Source: Lactobacillus paragasseri
GTDB taxonomy: Bacteria > Bacillota > Bacilli > Lactobacillales > Lactobacillaceae
Assembly: GCF_003584685.1 (NCBI RefSeq)
Contig: NZ_AP018549.1
Coordinates: 1,178,001 to 1,242,000 of the forward strand
DNA: 64,000 nt
Direction: 5' to 3'
Position 1 is the first letter of the stretch, and every line of letters begins with the position of its first letter. The translations under genes and the position numbers were made by a program. Shown one piece after another: positions 53,299 through 64,000 of the stretch. The notes under the pieces are model-generated. The model had not been told where the DNA came from. It did no database searches and was given only the letters and a program-made list of their open reading frames with translations.

Positions 53299-53958
53299 TT
53301 AAATTGTATCCCTACTAGTAATCTTTCGATCTAAATAGCTTGTTTCATTCCATGCTATTTCATTAAAGGTCTTTCCTTGATTTTCAGTGTCAAGAATCGT
53401 CAGGCTAGTATTAGTCAAGCCGCCACGTTTTCTAATATCAGCAACGTCATAACCTTCAAGAGTTCTAATTAATGCACATAGAGCTGCCCCGTGGCTCACC
53501 AAAAGCACCTTATCATCTTTATTTGGATAGCGTTTAACAATATCACTAATTAAACTTTTACCACGTTTAATCATGTGTTCAAAGTCTTCACCATGAAAAG
53601 TTGATGGATCGTAGCGTTCTGGCGAATAACGAAAGGCCTTAATTTGATCAGGGTATTGACTCTCAGCGTCAACAAATTTCATTCCCTCAAGATCGCCAAG
53701 ATTAAACTCTTTCAGGCGATCATCTACAATAACTGGAACAGTAATCCCCATATCATTTCTAAGCATTACAGCAGTAGTTAAAGCACGTTGTAAAGGACTA
53801 GCATAAAAGGCCCTAAACTTAGTTCCCTTTAAGTACTCAGCTAATTTTTTAATATCTTCATAGCTTTCTGGCAATAGTGGTGAATTACCACTACCTCCTT
53901 GATAGCGCCCTTCTAAATTCCACTTTGTTTTTCCATGTCTAACAAAATATAATTGCAT
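53299..53958 (-). CDS. Histidine phosphatase superfamily protein (phosphoglycerate mutase-like)
   Basis: 219 aa. LYFVRHGKTKWNLEGRYQG gives the catalytic RHG. FYASPLQRALTTA, EFNLGDLEGM and LLVSHGAALCALI complete the family signature. It is a monomeric cytoplasmic phosphatase, probably not the glycolytic mutase. It lies between mnmA and the TPR gene, with a terminator upstream that separates it from mnmA. Confidence 0.9.
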   Translation of the reverse strand: MQLYFVRHGKTKWNLEGRYQGGSGNSPLLPESYEDIKKLAEYLKGTKFRAFYASPLQRALTTAVMLRNDMGITVPVIVDDRLKEFNLGDLEGMKFVDAESQYPDQIKAFRYSPERYDPSTFHGEDFEHMIKRGKSLISDIVKRYPNKDDKVLLVSHGAALCALIRTLEGYDVADIRKRGGLTNTSLTILDTENQGKTFNEIAWNETSYLDRKITSRDTI

Positions 53959-54022
53959 ACTTTTCCCTCCACTTTTACTATTTATTATAAGTTTTCAGGA
54001 CAGAAAATAACAGTTTCTAAAA

Positions 54023-54050
54023 ACAAAAAGAAGCCTCATTGAGACTTCTT
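54023..54050 (-). terminator. Terminator of mnmA
   Basis: AAGAAGCCTCA (54028-54038) / TGAGACTTCTT (54040-54050), one wobble pair, T run on minus. It follows the mnmA stop by 4 bp. Confidence 0.85.
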
Positions 54051-54054
54051 TTGG

Positions 54055-55535
<1,481 letters not shown>

Positions 55536-55610
55536 AAAATATCACTCTCAATATTATTATCTTATTTTTTGTAAGTGTCAAGTATATAATTTTCAATAAC
55601 ATTATACATT

Positions 55611-55645
55611 AAAACAAGTTCTAGCCAAAAATGGTTAGAACTTGT
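55611..55645 (-). terminator. Terminator of the cysteine desulfurase gene
   Basis: ACAAGTTCTAGCCA (55614-55627) / TGGTTAGAACTTGT (55632-55645), one wobble pair; four T on minus, rather short U run. Confidence 0.75.
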
Positions 55646-55648
55646 TAA

Positions 55649-56803
55649 TTATTTACTTAATCGTTGACACATTTTAACTAAGCTATCTGCAAAACCTTTA
55701 ACTTCATCTGCAGTAGTAAAACGTCCAAAACTAATTCGAATCGATTCTTCAATACGAAGAGAGTTTTTACCATACATTGCCTCTAACACATGAGAGGGAT
55801 TTAATGAACCTGCTGTACATGCCGATCCACCTGAAACTGCATAACCATTCAAATCTAAGTTAGTCAAAGCAGAATAAGTTCCAACGCCCTTTAACCACAA
55901 GTTTAAAACGTGATGGGAAACGGCTCCCTTAAGTGAGCCATTAATTTCATAGTCAATCTTATTTTGATCAAGTTCATCAAGAATTATTTGCTGAAACTTT
56001 CGATAATTTTCCTGAAGCTGTTTTTTGTCCATCTCTCTCAATTCTTGGGCAGCAACGCCAAAGCCGGCAATTCCTGGAACATTCTCAGTCCCTGGACGAC
56101 GCTTTAGTTCTTGCTCTCCTCCTAAAAGAAGATTACTTACATTTAAGCCATTTTTTTCATAAAGAAAGCCCAAAAATTTAGGTCCGTTAACCTTATGAGC
56201 AGAAGTAGATAATAAATCGATATTCATATCTTTAACATCGATTTCAATATTTCCAAATCCTTGCACGTCATCTACATGAAAATAGGCATTTGAGTCTTTA
56301 ACTAGTTCACCAATTTCTTTTAGAGGCATGATTGAACCAACTTCATTATTAACTGCCATTACTGAAACTAGAATCGTATCTGGCGTTAATTCTCTCTTTA
56401 AGTCCTTTAAATTGATATGTCCAGCTTCATCTACATCAAGATAAACAATTTCATATCCTTCTTGAGCTAAACGTTTCATTGGATTCAAAACAGAGGGATG
56501 TTCAATCTTGGTAGTAATTATTTTCTTGCCAATCTTCTTTCTAGCACGTGCTGTCCCAAAAATTGCAGTATTATTACTTTCAGATCCACCACTAGTAAAA
56601 ATAATTTCTTTATCTTCTGCATTAATTGTTTCTGCTAGTTGGTGACGAGCTGCTTCAACCACTTGACGTGCTCTACGTCCAAATGCATGTTGACTAGAAG
56701 CATTTCCAAAATCATTGGTCATCTCACTACTAATTTTTTCAATTACTTTTGGATCCATCGGAGTAGTAGCCGCATTATCCAAATATACATTTTTTCTAGT
56801 CAT
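55649..56803 (-). CDS. Cysteine desulfurase (NifS/IscS type)
   Basis: 384 aa, PLP enzyme. YLDNAATTPMDP at the N-terminus, HVDDVQGFG, STSAHKVNGPKF (PLP Lys) and SGGSACTAGS (catalytic Cys). It supplies sulfur from cysteine. With mnmA nearby it is most likely the dedicated desulfurase for tRNA 2-thiouridine (YrvO type) rather than the SufS of Fe-S assembly. It has its own terminator. Confidence 0.95.
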   Translation of the reverse strand: MTRKNVYLDNAATTPMDPKVIEKISSEMTNDFGNASSQHAFGRRARQVVEAARHQLAETINAEDKEIIFTSGGSESNNTAIFGTARARKKIGKKIITTKIEHPSVLNPMKRLAQEGYEIVYLDVDEAGHINLKDLKRELTPDTILVSVMAVNNEVGSIMPLKEIGELVKDSNAYFHVDDVQGFGNIEIDVKDMNIDLLSTSAHKVNGPKFLGFLYEKNGLNVSNLLLGGEQELKRRPGTENVPGIAGFGVAAQELREMDKKQLQENYRKFQQIILDELDQNKIDYEINGSLKGAVSHHVLNLWLKGVGTYSALTNLDLNGYAVSGGSACTAGSLNPSHVLEAMYGKNSLRIEESIRISFGRFTTADEVKGFADSLVKMCQRLSK

Positions 56804-56857
56804 GTTATACCTCTTTATCTTTCTTACATTTTGGAAGTGGCTATTTTATTTTAACAT

Positions 56858-56892
56858 AAAAAATAGACTAAGTTCATCTGAACTTAGTCTAT
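56858..56892 (-). terminator. Terminator of the ileS-mtnN operon
   Basis: ATAGACTAAGTTCA (56863-56876) / TGAACTTAGTCTAT (56879-56892), perfect 14-bp stem with a very short loop, T run on minus. Confidence 0.93.
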
Positions 56893-56899
56893 CATTACC

Positions 56900-57601
56900 C
56901 TAATCTAAAACTGTTTCTTCAAGATAAGATGAAATTACGCTGGCTGCTTTAGCACCCACTTCTTTAACAAACTTATCAAAGTCATTATCAGCATTAGCAT
57001 CGCCATTATCTGAAATAGCACGAATAGCAACTAAAGGCGTATTGAAATGTCTAGCAACTTGTGCAAAAGCTGCTCCTTCCATTTCCACCCCAAGTGCGTC
57101 AGAAAAGTTCTTTTTAATTTCATCTTTTTGTGCTTCAGATTGTACAAAAGTATCCCCCGTAACAACAAGACCTTCTTTAAAGTCTACATTTTGGCTTAAA
57201 AGATACTTCTTAAATGCTTCACGTGCTGGGCTCTTAAGATTAAATCTTGCTGGTTCACGTGGAATTTGACCTTCAACGTATTCTCCAGCGCTCACACAAT
57301 GTGCATCATGGTAAGCAAAACTATCTACCAAAATTAAATCTTTTCTTTTCACATTTTCTTGCATTGAACCAGCAGAACCAGTCATAAACACTAAGTCAAT
57401 ATCTTCTTTAGTTAATAAGCTAGTTAAGTTCATAGCCGCATTAACTTTTCCAATTCCACTAAGACCTAAGTAAATGTCATTTCCATTAATTGAAAAGTGA
57501 TCAAATTCAGTTGTACCAAAAACTTCTTTAGTTTCAGACTTAAAATGCTTTTTATAAAATTCGGCCTCTTCTTCCATTGGAACAATAATCGCAATTTTCA
57601 T
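56900..57601 (-). CDS. mtnN: 5'-methylthioadenosine/S-adenosylhomocysteine nucleosidase
   Basis: 233 aa. IAIIVPMEEEAEFY, LGLSGIGKVNAAM, FMTGSAGSM, DALGVEMEGAAFAQVA and ISDNGDANADNDFDKF are MTAN signatures. It cleaves MTA and SAH, feeding methyl recycling and the LuxS (AI-2) pathway. It is the last gene of the ileS-led operon, 15 bp after the small membrane protein. Confidence 0.97.
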   Translation of the reverse strand: MKIAIIVPMEEEAEFYKKHFKSETKEVFGTTEFDHFSINGNDIYLGLSGIGKVNAAMNLTSLLTKEDIDLVFMTGSAGSMQENVKRKDLILVDSFAYHDAHCVSAGEYVEGQIPREPARFNLKSPAREAFKKYLLSQNVDFKEGLVVTGDTFVQSEAQKDEIKKNFSDALGVEMEGAAFAQVARHFNTPLVAIRAISDNGDANADNDFDKFVKEVGAKAASVISSYLEETVLD

Positions 57602-57616
57602 TTTTTACCTCTAAAT

Positions 57617-57898
57617 CTAAAGTTTAAACAAAGCGAACAAAACTATAATTAATAAAACAACAACAATTAAAATTGCATAGTTCAAGCGCTTTTTTAAACG
57701 ATTAATTCTATTTTCACGCTCTTCTTCTGAAGAAAAATTCTCTCTTGATTCAAAATTAGCAGATTCCTTAACTGTTGGTTCTGGATCAACCTCATCAACT
57801 TGTTGATCATCTTTCTTCAAGCGCTTAAAATTATCAAAAATTTTTCTTATTTTTTTCTGCTGTTGCTTTTTACGATAATCTGCCCGTTTTTCAGTCAT
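57617..57898 (-). CDS. Small tail-anchored membrane protein
   Basis: 93 aa. A Lys/Gln-rich basic N-terminus (RADYRKKQQQKKIRKIF), an acidic middle with Glu and Ser, and one C-terminal membrane helix (about 73-92, LNYAILIVVVLLIIVLFALF). No family is recognised. It overlaps the Nudix gene by 8 bp and lies before mtnN. Function unknown. Confidence 0.75.
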   Translation of the reverse strand: MTEKRADYRKKQQQKKIRKIFDNFKRLKKDDQQVDEVDPEPTVKESANFESRENFSSEEERENRINRLKKRLNYAILIVVVLLIIVLFALFKL

Positions 57899-58454
57899 TA
57901 CTTTGGTTTCCTGTTAAAATCATATTTTCCCAGAATGTAATTGCCATAACGGTCTTAGCATCCATAATCTTGCCTGACGCAATTAATTGTTTTATCTCAG
58001 GAAGACTGTACCATTCTTGAGTTAAAAATTCATCTTCATCAAGAGGACGTTTGTGCTCAATTTTTGACAAAGTATCACAATAGAATAAATGAATTTTTTC
58101 ATCACAGAATCCAACTGAAGTATAAAATTCACTTACCTTTTCCCAATATTCTGCCTTATAGCCGCCCTCTTCATTTAACTCTCTTTTCATTGCATCAAGC
58201 GGAGATGCATCTGTTTCGTCAATTAAACCTGCAGGAATTTCTAGAGTTAACTGTTTGATAGGTTCTCGCCATTGCTTTACAAGAAGCATTTTTTTCTCAT
58301 CATTAATTGCAATTGCTGCACTAGCATCGGGATGCTTAACTATTTCACGAGTTGCTGTTTTTCCATTAGGTAGACTAATAGTTTCAACGTTTAAGTCGAT
58401 AAGTCTACCTTCGAATACAGGCTTGTTTGAGATTTCAGTTTCTCTTAGATTCAC
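57891..58454 (-). CDS. Nudix hydrolase, ADP-ribose pyrophosphatase type
   Basis: 187 aa. A Nudix box is centred on RELNEEGGY in AGLIDETDASPLDAMKRELNEEGGY; one residue is inserted and the usual first Glu is not at its expected place, as in some NudF proteins. Upstream residues (EIPAGLID) fit the ADP-ribose pyrophosphatase subgroup. It probably hydrolyses ADP-ribose to AMP and ribose-5-phosphate. It lies after the cold-shock-like gene. Confidence 0.9.
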   Translation of the reverse strand: MNLRETEISNKPVFEGRLIDLNVETISLPNGKTATREIVKHPDASAAIAINDEKKMLLVKQWREPIKQLTLEIPAGLIDETDASPLDAMKRELNEEGGYKAEYWEKVSEFYTSVGFCDEKIHLFYCDTLSKIEHKRPLDEDEFLTQEWYSLPEIKQLIASGKIMDAKTVMAITFWENMILTGNQSND

Positions 58455-58467
58455 TTAATTTCTCCTT

Positions 58468-58677
58468 TTAGTCATGATCAACATAAACGTTGATACATTG
58501 TAGACCCTTTTTTCCTTGTGCTAATTGGTAACGTACTCTTTGTCCTACATTTAACTTTTTATAACCCTCTTCTTTAATCGATTTATAAAAAACAAAATAA
58601 GATGAGTGCGTTAGATCATCCTCAATAAATCCGTACGCAGAATTCGAATCGAATTGTTTAACAGTACCCTTACGCAT
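58468..58677 (-). CDS. Divergent cold-shock-domain protein
   Basis: 69 aa. KGTVKQFDSNSAYGFIED matches the first strands and RNP1-like motif of CspA folds; YFVFYKSI takes the place of the RNP2 VFVH motif. The rest (VGQRVRYQLAQGKKGLQCINV) fits the fold. It likely binds single-stranded RNA. Start shares a base with the ileS stop, so it is coupled to ileS. It is more divergent than housekeeping cold-shock proteins. Confidence 0.8.
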   Translation of the reverse strand: MRKGTVKQFDSNSAYGFIEDDLTHSSYFVFYKSIKEEGYKKLNVGQRVRYQLAQGKKGLQCINVYVDHD

Positions 58678-61478
58678 TATTTCTCTAAGCCTTCTTTTTC
58701 TGCTTCAGGAAAGTTTTCAGCTACAATAGCTGCACAACGCGCACATAATTCTGGGAAGCGTGAGTCACTACCAACATCAGTTGTAGTACGACGACATCTT
58801 GGACAAACTTCACCAGCTGCATGTTCTACCACGATTGAAGCAGTTGATAATTTTTCTGCATTTTCAGGTGCTTGATCATCACTGATTGTTAAATCGGAAA
58901 CAATTAAAATCTGTCTTACATTTGCATTTAATTTATCAAGAAGTTTTCTAGTTTCTTCAGTTGGGTAAAGAGTAACGTGTGCTTCAAATGACTTACCAAT
59001 TACCTTAGCGCTACGTGCTTCTTCAAGAGCCTTCAAGACATCAGAACGAACCTTCATAAAGTCATTCCAGTCTGTTAGAACTTCATCTTCATTAGCAAAA
59101 TGTTCTACTTCTGGCATATTAGCAAGTTGAACGTAATCTTCTGGTTCCTTTAAATAGCCCCAAACTTCTTCCATCGTATGTGGCAAGATTGGTGTCATCA
59201 ACTTAGTTAACTTAACTAAAACGTCATAAATCACAGTTTGCATTGAGCGACGAGTTTCGCTGTCTTCTGGATCGATATAAAGAACATCCTTAGCAAAGTC
59301 TAAGTAAAAGGCAGATAAGTCATTTGAAATAAAGCTAAATACTTTCTTATAAACACTATTGAAATCAAACTTATTGTATGCTTCAATAGCTTCTTCAATC
59401 AAGCGATTCAACTTGATTTCCATATATTGATCAACACCAGACATGTCTGGGTAAGCAATTGAATTTTGCTTAGGATCAAAGTCAGTAGTATTAGCGAGCA
59501 TAAAGCGCATAGTATTTCTAATCTTACGGTAACTTTCAGCAGACTGACGTAAGATATCTTGAGAAACAGCGACGTCAGAAGTAGTATCTGCTCCGGCTAC
59601 CCATAAACGAATAATTTCTGCACCCATTTGCTTAACCACATCATTAGGTGAGATTACATTACCTAATGACTTAGACATCTTGTGTCCCTTATCATCTAAC
59701 ACAAATCCTTGTGATAAAACTTGTTTATAAGGAGCTTTACCGGTTACAGCTACTGAAGTAATTAAACTTGAGTTAAACCAACCACGATATTGGTCACTAC
59801 CTTCAAGGTATAAGTCTGCTGGGAATCCTAAACCATCTCGCTCTTTCATTACACCAGCCCATGATGAACCAGAATCAAACCAAACATCTAAAATATCAGT
59901 TTCTTTTCTGAATTTACCATTTGGTGAATGCTCTGACTTAAATCCTTTAGGAAGCAATTCTTCAGCAGTATGAGTATACCAAGCATTAGAACCTTCCTTT
60001 TCAAAAATTTGAGCAACGTGTTCAATTGTTTCCGGAGTAACAATTGGTGTGTCATCTTCTGCGTAGAAGATTGGAAGTGGAACACCCCAGGCACGTTGAC
60101 GAGAAATTACCCAGTCACCACGATCTTTAATCATATTGTAAAGACGAGTTTTACCCCAGGTTGGAATGAAGCTAGCTTTTTCAATTTCTGCTAAAATTTG
60201 ATCTCTAAATTTATCAACCGAAGCAAACCACTGAGTAGTTGCACGATAGATAACTGGTTTCTTAGTGCGCCAGTCATGTGGGTATGAGTGAGTGAAGAAG
60301 CTAAGTTTTAAGAGCGCACCAGCTTTTTCAAGTTTATCGGCCACCACTTTGTTAGCATCATCATAGAACATACCAACTAGGTCAGGATCTGGCACTTCTT
60401 TAGTAAATCTACCTTGTGCATCCATTGGACCAAATACTGCCAAACCATAACGACGACCAACATTGTAGTCATCCTCACCAAAACCAGTAGCATTATGAAC
60501 TAAGCCAGTACCATCATCATCAGTAACATAGGTATCGTTCATAACTAGACCATATTGACCTAACCCAGTCTTACCATAAAGAGGATGTCTATATGTCATT
60601 CGGTCGAAATCAGTACCCTTTAGGGTCTTAAGAACTTTATAGTCTTTCCAGCCTAAATCCTCAGCAACTGCTGAAAGGCGATCAGCACCGATCACATACT
60701 TTTTACCGTTAACTTCAACAACTACATAATCAAATTTGGGATTTACAGTAATTCCGACGTTACTTGGAATAGTCCAAGGAGTAGTAGTCCAAATTACAAG
60801 TGAAGTATCTGAATCTAAGATTCCTTTTCCATCTTCAATTGGGAAAGCAACATAGATTCTTGGTGATTTAATATCATGGTATTCAACTTCTGCTTCAGCC
60901 AAAGTTGATTCACTTGACCATGACCAATAAACAGGCTTCTTACCCTTGTAGATGTAACCTTTTTTGAACATTTCGCCGAATACTCTAATTTCTTCAGCTT
61001 CAAACTTAGGCTGTAAAGTAATATAAGGATGATCCCAATCAGCCATTACGCCTAAACGCTTAAAGTCGGTCATTTGCTTCTTAACTTGTTCTTCAGCAAA
61101 TTGACGGCAAAGTTCTCTATACTTTGCGCGATCCATACTTTTACGATCAACGCCCTTTTTAGCTAGCTGCTGTTCAACTGGAAGGCCATGCGTATCCCAA
61201 CCAGGAACATAAGGAGCATAATAACCATTCATATTCTTGAAACGAACGATAATATCCTTAGAGATCTTATTTAATGAGTGACCCATGTGAATATTACCAT
61301 TAGCAAATGGAGGGCCATCATGAAGGTCAAAGCGAGGCTTGCCTTCATTGAGCTTTAATCTTTGTTCATATAATTTATTTTCTTCCCATTCTTTTTGCCA
61401 TTGAGCTTCACGCACTGGAAGATTTCCGCGCATCTTAAATTTAGTTTTGCCCAAATTCAATGTATCTTTGACTCTCAT
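58677..61478 (-). CDS. ileS: Isoleucyl-tRNA synthetase
   Basis: 933 aa class I enzyme. [19 protein letters not shown] (HIGH region), [35 protein letters not shown] (KMSKS) and a C-terminal zinc site (CPRC, CARC) are present. It charges tRNA-Ile. The leader is a T-box. It leads an operon with a cold-shock-like gene, Nudix, a small membrane protein and mtnN. Confidence 0.98.
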   Translation of the reverse strand: MRVKDTLNLGKTKFKMRGNLPVREAQWQKEWEENKLYEQRLKLNEGKPRFDLHDGPPFANGNIHMGHSLNKISKDIIVRFKNMNGYYAPYVPGWDTHGLPVEQQLAKKGVDRKSMDRAKYRELCRQFAEEQVKKQMTDFKRLGVMADWDHPYITLQPKFEAEEIRVFGEMFKKGYIYKGKKPVYWSWSSESTLAEAEVEYHDIKSPRIYVAFPIEDGKGILDSDTSLVIWTTTPWTIPSNVGITVNPKFDYVVVEVNGKKYVIGADRLSAVAEDLGWKDYKVLKTLKGTDFDRMTYRHPLYGKTGLGQYGLVMNDTYVTDDDGTGLVHNATGFGEDDYNVGRRYGLAVFGPMDAQGRFTKEVPDPDLVGMFYDDANKVVADKLEKAGALLKLSFFTHSYPHDWRTKKPVIYRATTQWFASVDKFRDQILAEIEKASFIPTWGKTRLYNMIKDRGDWVISRQRAWGVPLPIFYAEDDTPIVTPETIEHVAQIFEKEGSNAWYTHTAEELLPKGFKSEHSPNGKFRKETDILDVWFDSGSSWAGVMKERDGLGFPADLYLEGSDQYRGWFNSSLITSVAVTGKAPYKQVLSQGFVLDDKGHKMSKSLGNVISPNDVVKQMGAEIIRLWVAGADTTSDVAVSQDILRQSAESYRKIRNTMRFMLANTTDFDPKQNSIAYPDMSGVDQYMEIKLNRLIEEAIEAYNKFDFNSVYKKVFSFISNDLSAFYLDFAKDVLYIDPEDSETRRSMQTVIYDVLVKLTKLMTPILPHTMEEVWGYLKEPEDYVQLANMPEVEHFANEDEVLTDWNDFMKVRSDVLKALEEARSAKVIGKSFEAHVTLYPTEETRKLLDKLNANVRQILIVSDLTISDDQAPENAEKLSTASIVVEHAAGEVCPRCRRTTTDVGSDSRFPELCARCAAIVAENFPEAEKEGLEK

Positions 61479-61495
61479 AAAAAATCCTTTCTTAT

Positions 61496-61710
61496 ATAAA
61501 AAAGCTTCATCCCAAATAGGACGAAGCTTCTCGTGGTACCACCTAACTTGAACAGAACAACAGAATACAGTTATTCCATTCCACTTATATCTGTGTATCG
61601 CACAGACAAACGTTTAAGCCAATTGGCAGCTGATTAACTTTCGACAAGTGTTAGTCTTTCACCATCACTAACTCGCTAAATCGTCTACTTGTTGGTACTG
61701 TCGACTTAAA
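61496..61710 (-). promoter_or_regulatory. T-box riboswitch of ileS
   Basis: On minus the leader shows the stem-I segment GTGATGGTGAAAGAC, then AAGTTAATCAG with a candidate ATC isoleucine specifier, the conserved T-box AGGTGGTACCACG (61534-61546 region) and the competing terminator GAAGCTTCGTCC / GGATGAAGCTTTTTT (61499-61532). Uncharged tRNA-Ile would stabilise the antiterminator and allow ileS transcription. It fills the whole gap between divIVA and ileS, so its promoter must lie at or within the divIVA 3' end. Confidence 0.93.
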
Positions 61711-62502
61711 TTAGTTATTTTTTAAATCATCCGGGAAAATAATTACAGGACCATCACGCCGCTGGGTATTTTCTTCTGTAGCATGCATGCTTTCCTTAAC
61801 TGGACTATCTCCGGTCAAGACACCTGGCTTATCTTCCTTTTCTTGAACAGAGTTTACTTCATTTACCGCATTATTGTCAACCTCTGGATTAGCTGATACA
61901 ACATTTTCTTGTGGTGCTACTTCGTTATCCATTGGACCATCAGGAATTGACTCATCTTCAACTGGTTGCGATCCATCTGCTGGATACAAACGTGAACGAC
62001 CATAATATTTATCTAAGTAATATTGCCAATCAGAATCACTTAATTCTTTAACTTGATCCTTTAACATTCCTTGAACGGCTTCTCTAAAGTCTTCAACTTT
62101 TGCCTTAAGCAAATCATAATCATGATTCAAAGTATCATACTGGCTCTGAAGTTCGGCTCTCTTTTTATCCCCATCATCTTGAGCCTTTTTAAGAATATCA
62201 TCCGCGTCTTGATTAGCTTTTTTGATAATTTCTTGAGCTTCGACATTTGTCTTCTTTTTAATTTCTTCAGCATTTTCTTGTGCAGAAATTAAGGATTCAT
62301 TAATCGAATCTTTTACTTTGTCATATTTTTCAACACGTTTTTTTAACTCAACATTTTCATTTTTTAAATCAACAATTTGGTCAAGTGCATCCCCATATGC
62401 ATCAACAATTCGATCTAAAAAACTATCTACCTGTTTGGAATCATATCCACGAAGTTTAGTTGCAAACTCTTTATTATGAATATCCATTGGCGTTAATGTC
62501 AT
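61711..62502 (-). CDS. divIVA: Septum-site protein DivIVA
   Basis: 263 aa. The N-terminal lipid-binding domain has MTLTPMDIHNKEFATKLRGYDSKQVDSFLDRIVDAYG. A long coiled coil follows (about 30-160). The C-terminal 100 residues are an acidic linker-rich tail (PVEDESIPDGP...) longer than in Bacillus. It marks curved membranes at poles and septa and organises division and wall synthesis. It lies 4 bp after ylmH. Confidence 0.96.
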   Translation of the reverse strand: MTLTPMDIHNKEFATKLRGYDSKQVDSFLDRIVDAYGDALDQIVDLKNENVELKKRVEKYDKVKDSINESLISAQENAEEIKKKTNVEAQEIIKKANQDADDILKKAQDDGDKKRAELQSQYDTLNHDYDLLKAKVEDFREAVQGMLKDQVKELSDSDWQYYLDKYYGRSRLYPADGSQPVEDESIPDGPMDNEVAPQENVVSANPEVDNNAVNEVNSVQEKEDKPGVLTGDSPVKESMHATEENTQRRDGPVIIFPDDLKNN

Positions 62503-62506
62503 ATTA

Positions 62507-63304
62507 TCACCTTTTCTTTGCTTGCCATGCCTTTATTTCAAGTCGTTTCTTACCTTTCTTCGTAGTGGTAAGATTAATAATCTCATATCTACCATAATGG
62601 CGAATACTAAGCATATCCTGTACAGAAACAATTATATTAGATTGAGCTACAAGATGCCAATTTAATTTTACTTCACCATCTTCAATCATCTTTTTAACTT
62701 GGCTTCTACTTAAATTAGTAACAGCGCTAACCACTGCATCTAAACGTAAAGAAATGGTAATCACACTCAATTCTTTACTATCATCTTCTTGCACTAAAAC
62801 TTTTGAAAGTGGAAATTCATGCAACTTTACTTTTGTCCTACCAACACGAGTAACTTGTTCAAGGAAGTAATTCTTCAATTCAGTTTTAACAAAAAACTGC
62901 CACGTTCCATTCTCATCATTGATAATATCGCCAAAAGTATCTAATTTAATACCTAGATGGGTCAAGACACCTAAGATTTGACTATGAGTAAGTTTAGCCC
63001 ATTTGTGCGGATAAGCAATTTCAAAAAGTGTAATTTTAAACATTGAGGGTTCATATGCTTGAATCCAATCGCATAAAAGCAACCTCTTTTTTTCAGCATT
63101 TGAAAAACCACCAAAGCTATACAATTGTGCATAGCCACCAACAATTTCTCTAAAAATATATTGTTCCCTAGGATTTAAGAAATCAGTCAAAATCGGCTCA
63201 TTTTTAAATAAGAATTGATTAAAAAGACCGACGAAATAATCTACCGTCGGTCTTTCACTTTCATCAAAATGTTGATAAAAACTACTAGCTTGTCTTTTTT
63301 CCAT
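62507..63304 (-). CDS. ylmH: YlmH, S4-domain RNA-binding protein of the division cluster
   Basis: 265 aa. The C-terminal S4 domain (LRLDAVVSAVTNLSRSQVKKMIEDGEVKLN) binds RNA; YlmH-type proteins act in ribosome-associated quality control. The N-terminal part (FYQHFDESERPTVDYFVGLFNQ, GFSNAEKKRLLL) is typical of the family. It lies between yggT and divIVA with 1- to 4-bp gaps. Confidence 0.94.
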   Translation of the reverse strand: MEKRQASSFYQHFDESERPTVDYFVGLFNQFLFKNEPILTDFLNPREQYIFREIVGGYAQLYSFGGFSNAEKKRLLLCDWIQAYEPSMFKITLFEIAYPHKWAKLTHSQILGVLTHLGIKLDTFGDIINDENGTWQFFVKTELKNYFLEQVTRVGRTKVKLHEFPLSKVLVQEDDSKELSVITISLRLDAVVSAVTNLSRSQVKKMIEDGEVKLNWHLVAQSNIIVSVQDMLSIRHYGRYEIINLTTTKKGKKRLEIKAWQAKKR

Positions 63305-63305
63305 T

Positions 63306-63602
63306 TTATCTAATAAGTACGTACCTAATTATATTTGCTATCCAATAAAGAACATAATTATTTACAAAATAAATTACTAATAAAGCTACCACTGGAGCAA
63401 AGGAAATTCCGGCTATTGGAGGGATGAAACGTTCAAATATCTCCAAATAAGGCTCGACAATTTTTCCTAGTACTCGACCAACTTTAGTTACAAGTAACCT
63501 TGGAATCCAAGTTAGTAAAGTATAAATTACAATCAGAAAGCTATAGATATTCAATAAATCAGAGATAATACGTAATATCCAGCCTACAATTGAAAATATC
63601 AT
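63306..63602 (-). CDS. yggT: YggT family membrane protein
   Basis: 98 aa. Two membrane helices (about 5-30 and 70-90) with the family segment YTLLTWIPRLL and VEPYLEIFERFIPPIAGISFAPVVALLV. It is part of the sepF-yggT-ylmH-divIVA division block. Its start overlaps the sepF stop by one base. Molecular role unclear. Confidence 0.93.
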   Translation of the reverse strand: MIFSIVGWILRIISDLLNIYSFLIVIYTLLTWIPRLLVTKVGRVLGKIVEPYLEIFERFIPPIAGISFAPVVALLVIYFVNNYVLYWIANIIRYVLIR

Positions 63603-64000
63603 TAATCCATTTTATCTTTCTTTTCAACTAATTCAGCAATTTTGCCATCAGTTTCAAATTTAGGTGGAGTTGCCAAAAAGATCTTATCGCCAACGCGCTG
63701 AATTTCACCGTTTAAGGCATAAACAGTACCAGTAATAAAATCAACTATTCTACGTGCCTGTTCATCATCCATACGAGCAAAATTAATAATAACAGCCTTG
63801 TTATTGAGAAGATTTTGAGCTACTTCTTTTGCATCGGAATATACACGTGGTTCGTACAATACAATCTTGCTAGTAGCACCTACGCCTGAATTGATAGAAA
63901 CAACATTAGCTCTTCTCTCATTTTTTTGAGCTTGAGGAACTTCTTCCCCTTGTTGTTCTGCTTCAGAATATGGTGCTTCATTCATTTCATCATCTTCAGC
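63602..64000 (-). CDS. sepF: Cell division protein SepF, N-terminus beyond the window
   Basis: The frame is open to the window edge (visible part 133 codons including the stop); the usual membrane-targeting helix at the N-terminus is missing because it lies to the right. The core KIVLYEPRVYSDAKEVAQNLLNNKAVIINFARMDDEQARRIVDFITGTVYALNGEIQRVGDKIFLATPP is standard SepF, which forms rings that bundle FtsZ. The ATG at 63985 is internal, not the start. A Gln/Glu-rich acidic linker precedes the core. Confidence 0.95.
   Translation of the reverse strand, partial: AEDDEMNEAPYSEAEQQGEEVPQAQKNERRANVVSINSGVGATSKIVLYEPRVYSDAKEVAQNLLNNKAVIINFARMDDEQARRIVDFITGTVYALNGEIQRVGDKIFLATPPKFETDGKIAELVEKKDKMD

Overview
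The window reads as part of a low-GC Lactobacillus chromosome, most likely the L. gasseri/johnsonii/acidophilus group. This rests on strong AT bias, Firmicute housekeeping order (yggT-ylmH-divIVA-ileS; ftsW-ylbG-rsmD-coaD; cysteine desulfurase-mnmA-TPR-recD2; rpoY-rnjA), a T-box on ileS, and an epsABCDE-type exopolysaccharide operon. The species call is inference. Nearly everything is on the minus strand; rpsT, def, rpoY-rnjA and a lipid kinase are on plus.

1-7650 is an accessory island of worn-out insertion sequences (ISL3 and IS3 remnants, one intact IS30) around candidate defence or toxin modules. (a) 1053-3651 encodes a DarT-like ADP-ribosyltransferase, a middle reading frame and a DarG-like macrodomain protein. 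The toxin-like gene and the middle frame are joined by a UUUUUUA slippery heptamer: the middle frame has no ribosome site and is open in the -1 frame across the junction. Together they may encode one protein of about 611 residues. (b) 3955-4041 is a 28-residue hydrophobic peptide with a perfect Shine-Dalgarno, resembling a type I toxin. (c) 5485-6675 is an XRE-type regulator followed by a small three-helix membrane protein.

7652-22437 is an EPS cluster transcribed right to left: LCP protein, Wzd, Wze, PHP phosphatase, priming transferase, PssD/PssE pair, two GT4 enzymes, O-acetyltransferase, Wzy, GT2, galactofuranosyltransferase-like enzyme, UDP-galactopyranose mutase, Wzx, and an orphan membrane protein. 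The mutase predicts galactofuranose in the polymer.

22685-24221 holds a ComX/SigH-like sigma factor and a ComK-like protein, an interesting pair given the comEA-comEC operon at 37847-40772. 24339-28195 carries a DsbA/FrnE-like protein, a lipoprotein, a low-molecular-weight phosphatase and unknowns. 28409-33100 is engB, clpX, tig and tuf. 33278-36791 is a TPR protein, an RNase J2-like paralogue, rpsO and divergent rpsT.

36861-46337 runs typA, then ftsW-ylbG-rsmD-coaD-sepM-comEA-comEC-holA. 46606-50246 (plus) is def, rpoY-rnjA and a lipid kinase. 50287-56803 is the desulfurase-DUF1831-mnmA-phosphatase-TPR-recD2 block for tRNA thiolation and DNA repair. 56900-61478 is the T-box controlled ileS operon with a cold-shock-like gene, a Nudix hydrolase and mtnN. 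61711-64000 is the division block sepF-yggT-ylmH-divIVA, with sepF cut by the window end.

Several starts were moved to match Shine-Dalgarno sites: typA (TTG), def (TTG), comEA, mnmA, tuf, rpsT, the IS30 transposase and the ComK-like gene. Terminator-like hairpins sit inside the leaders of typA and rpoY-rnjA.
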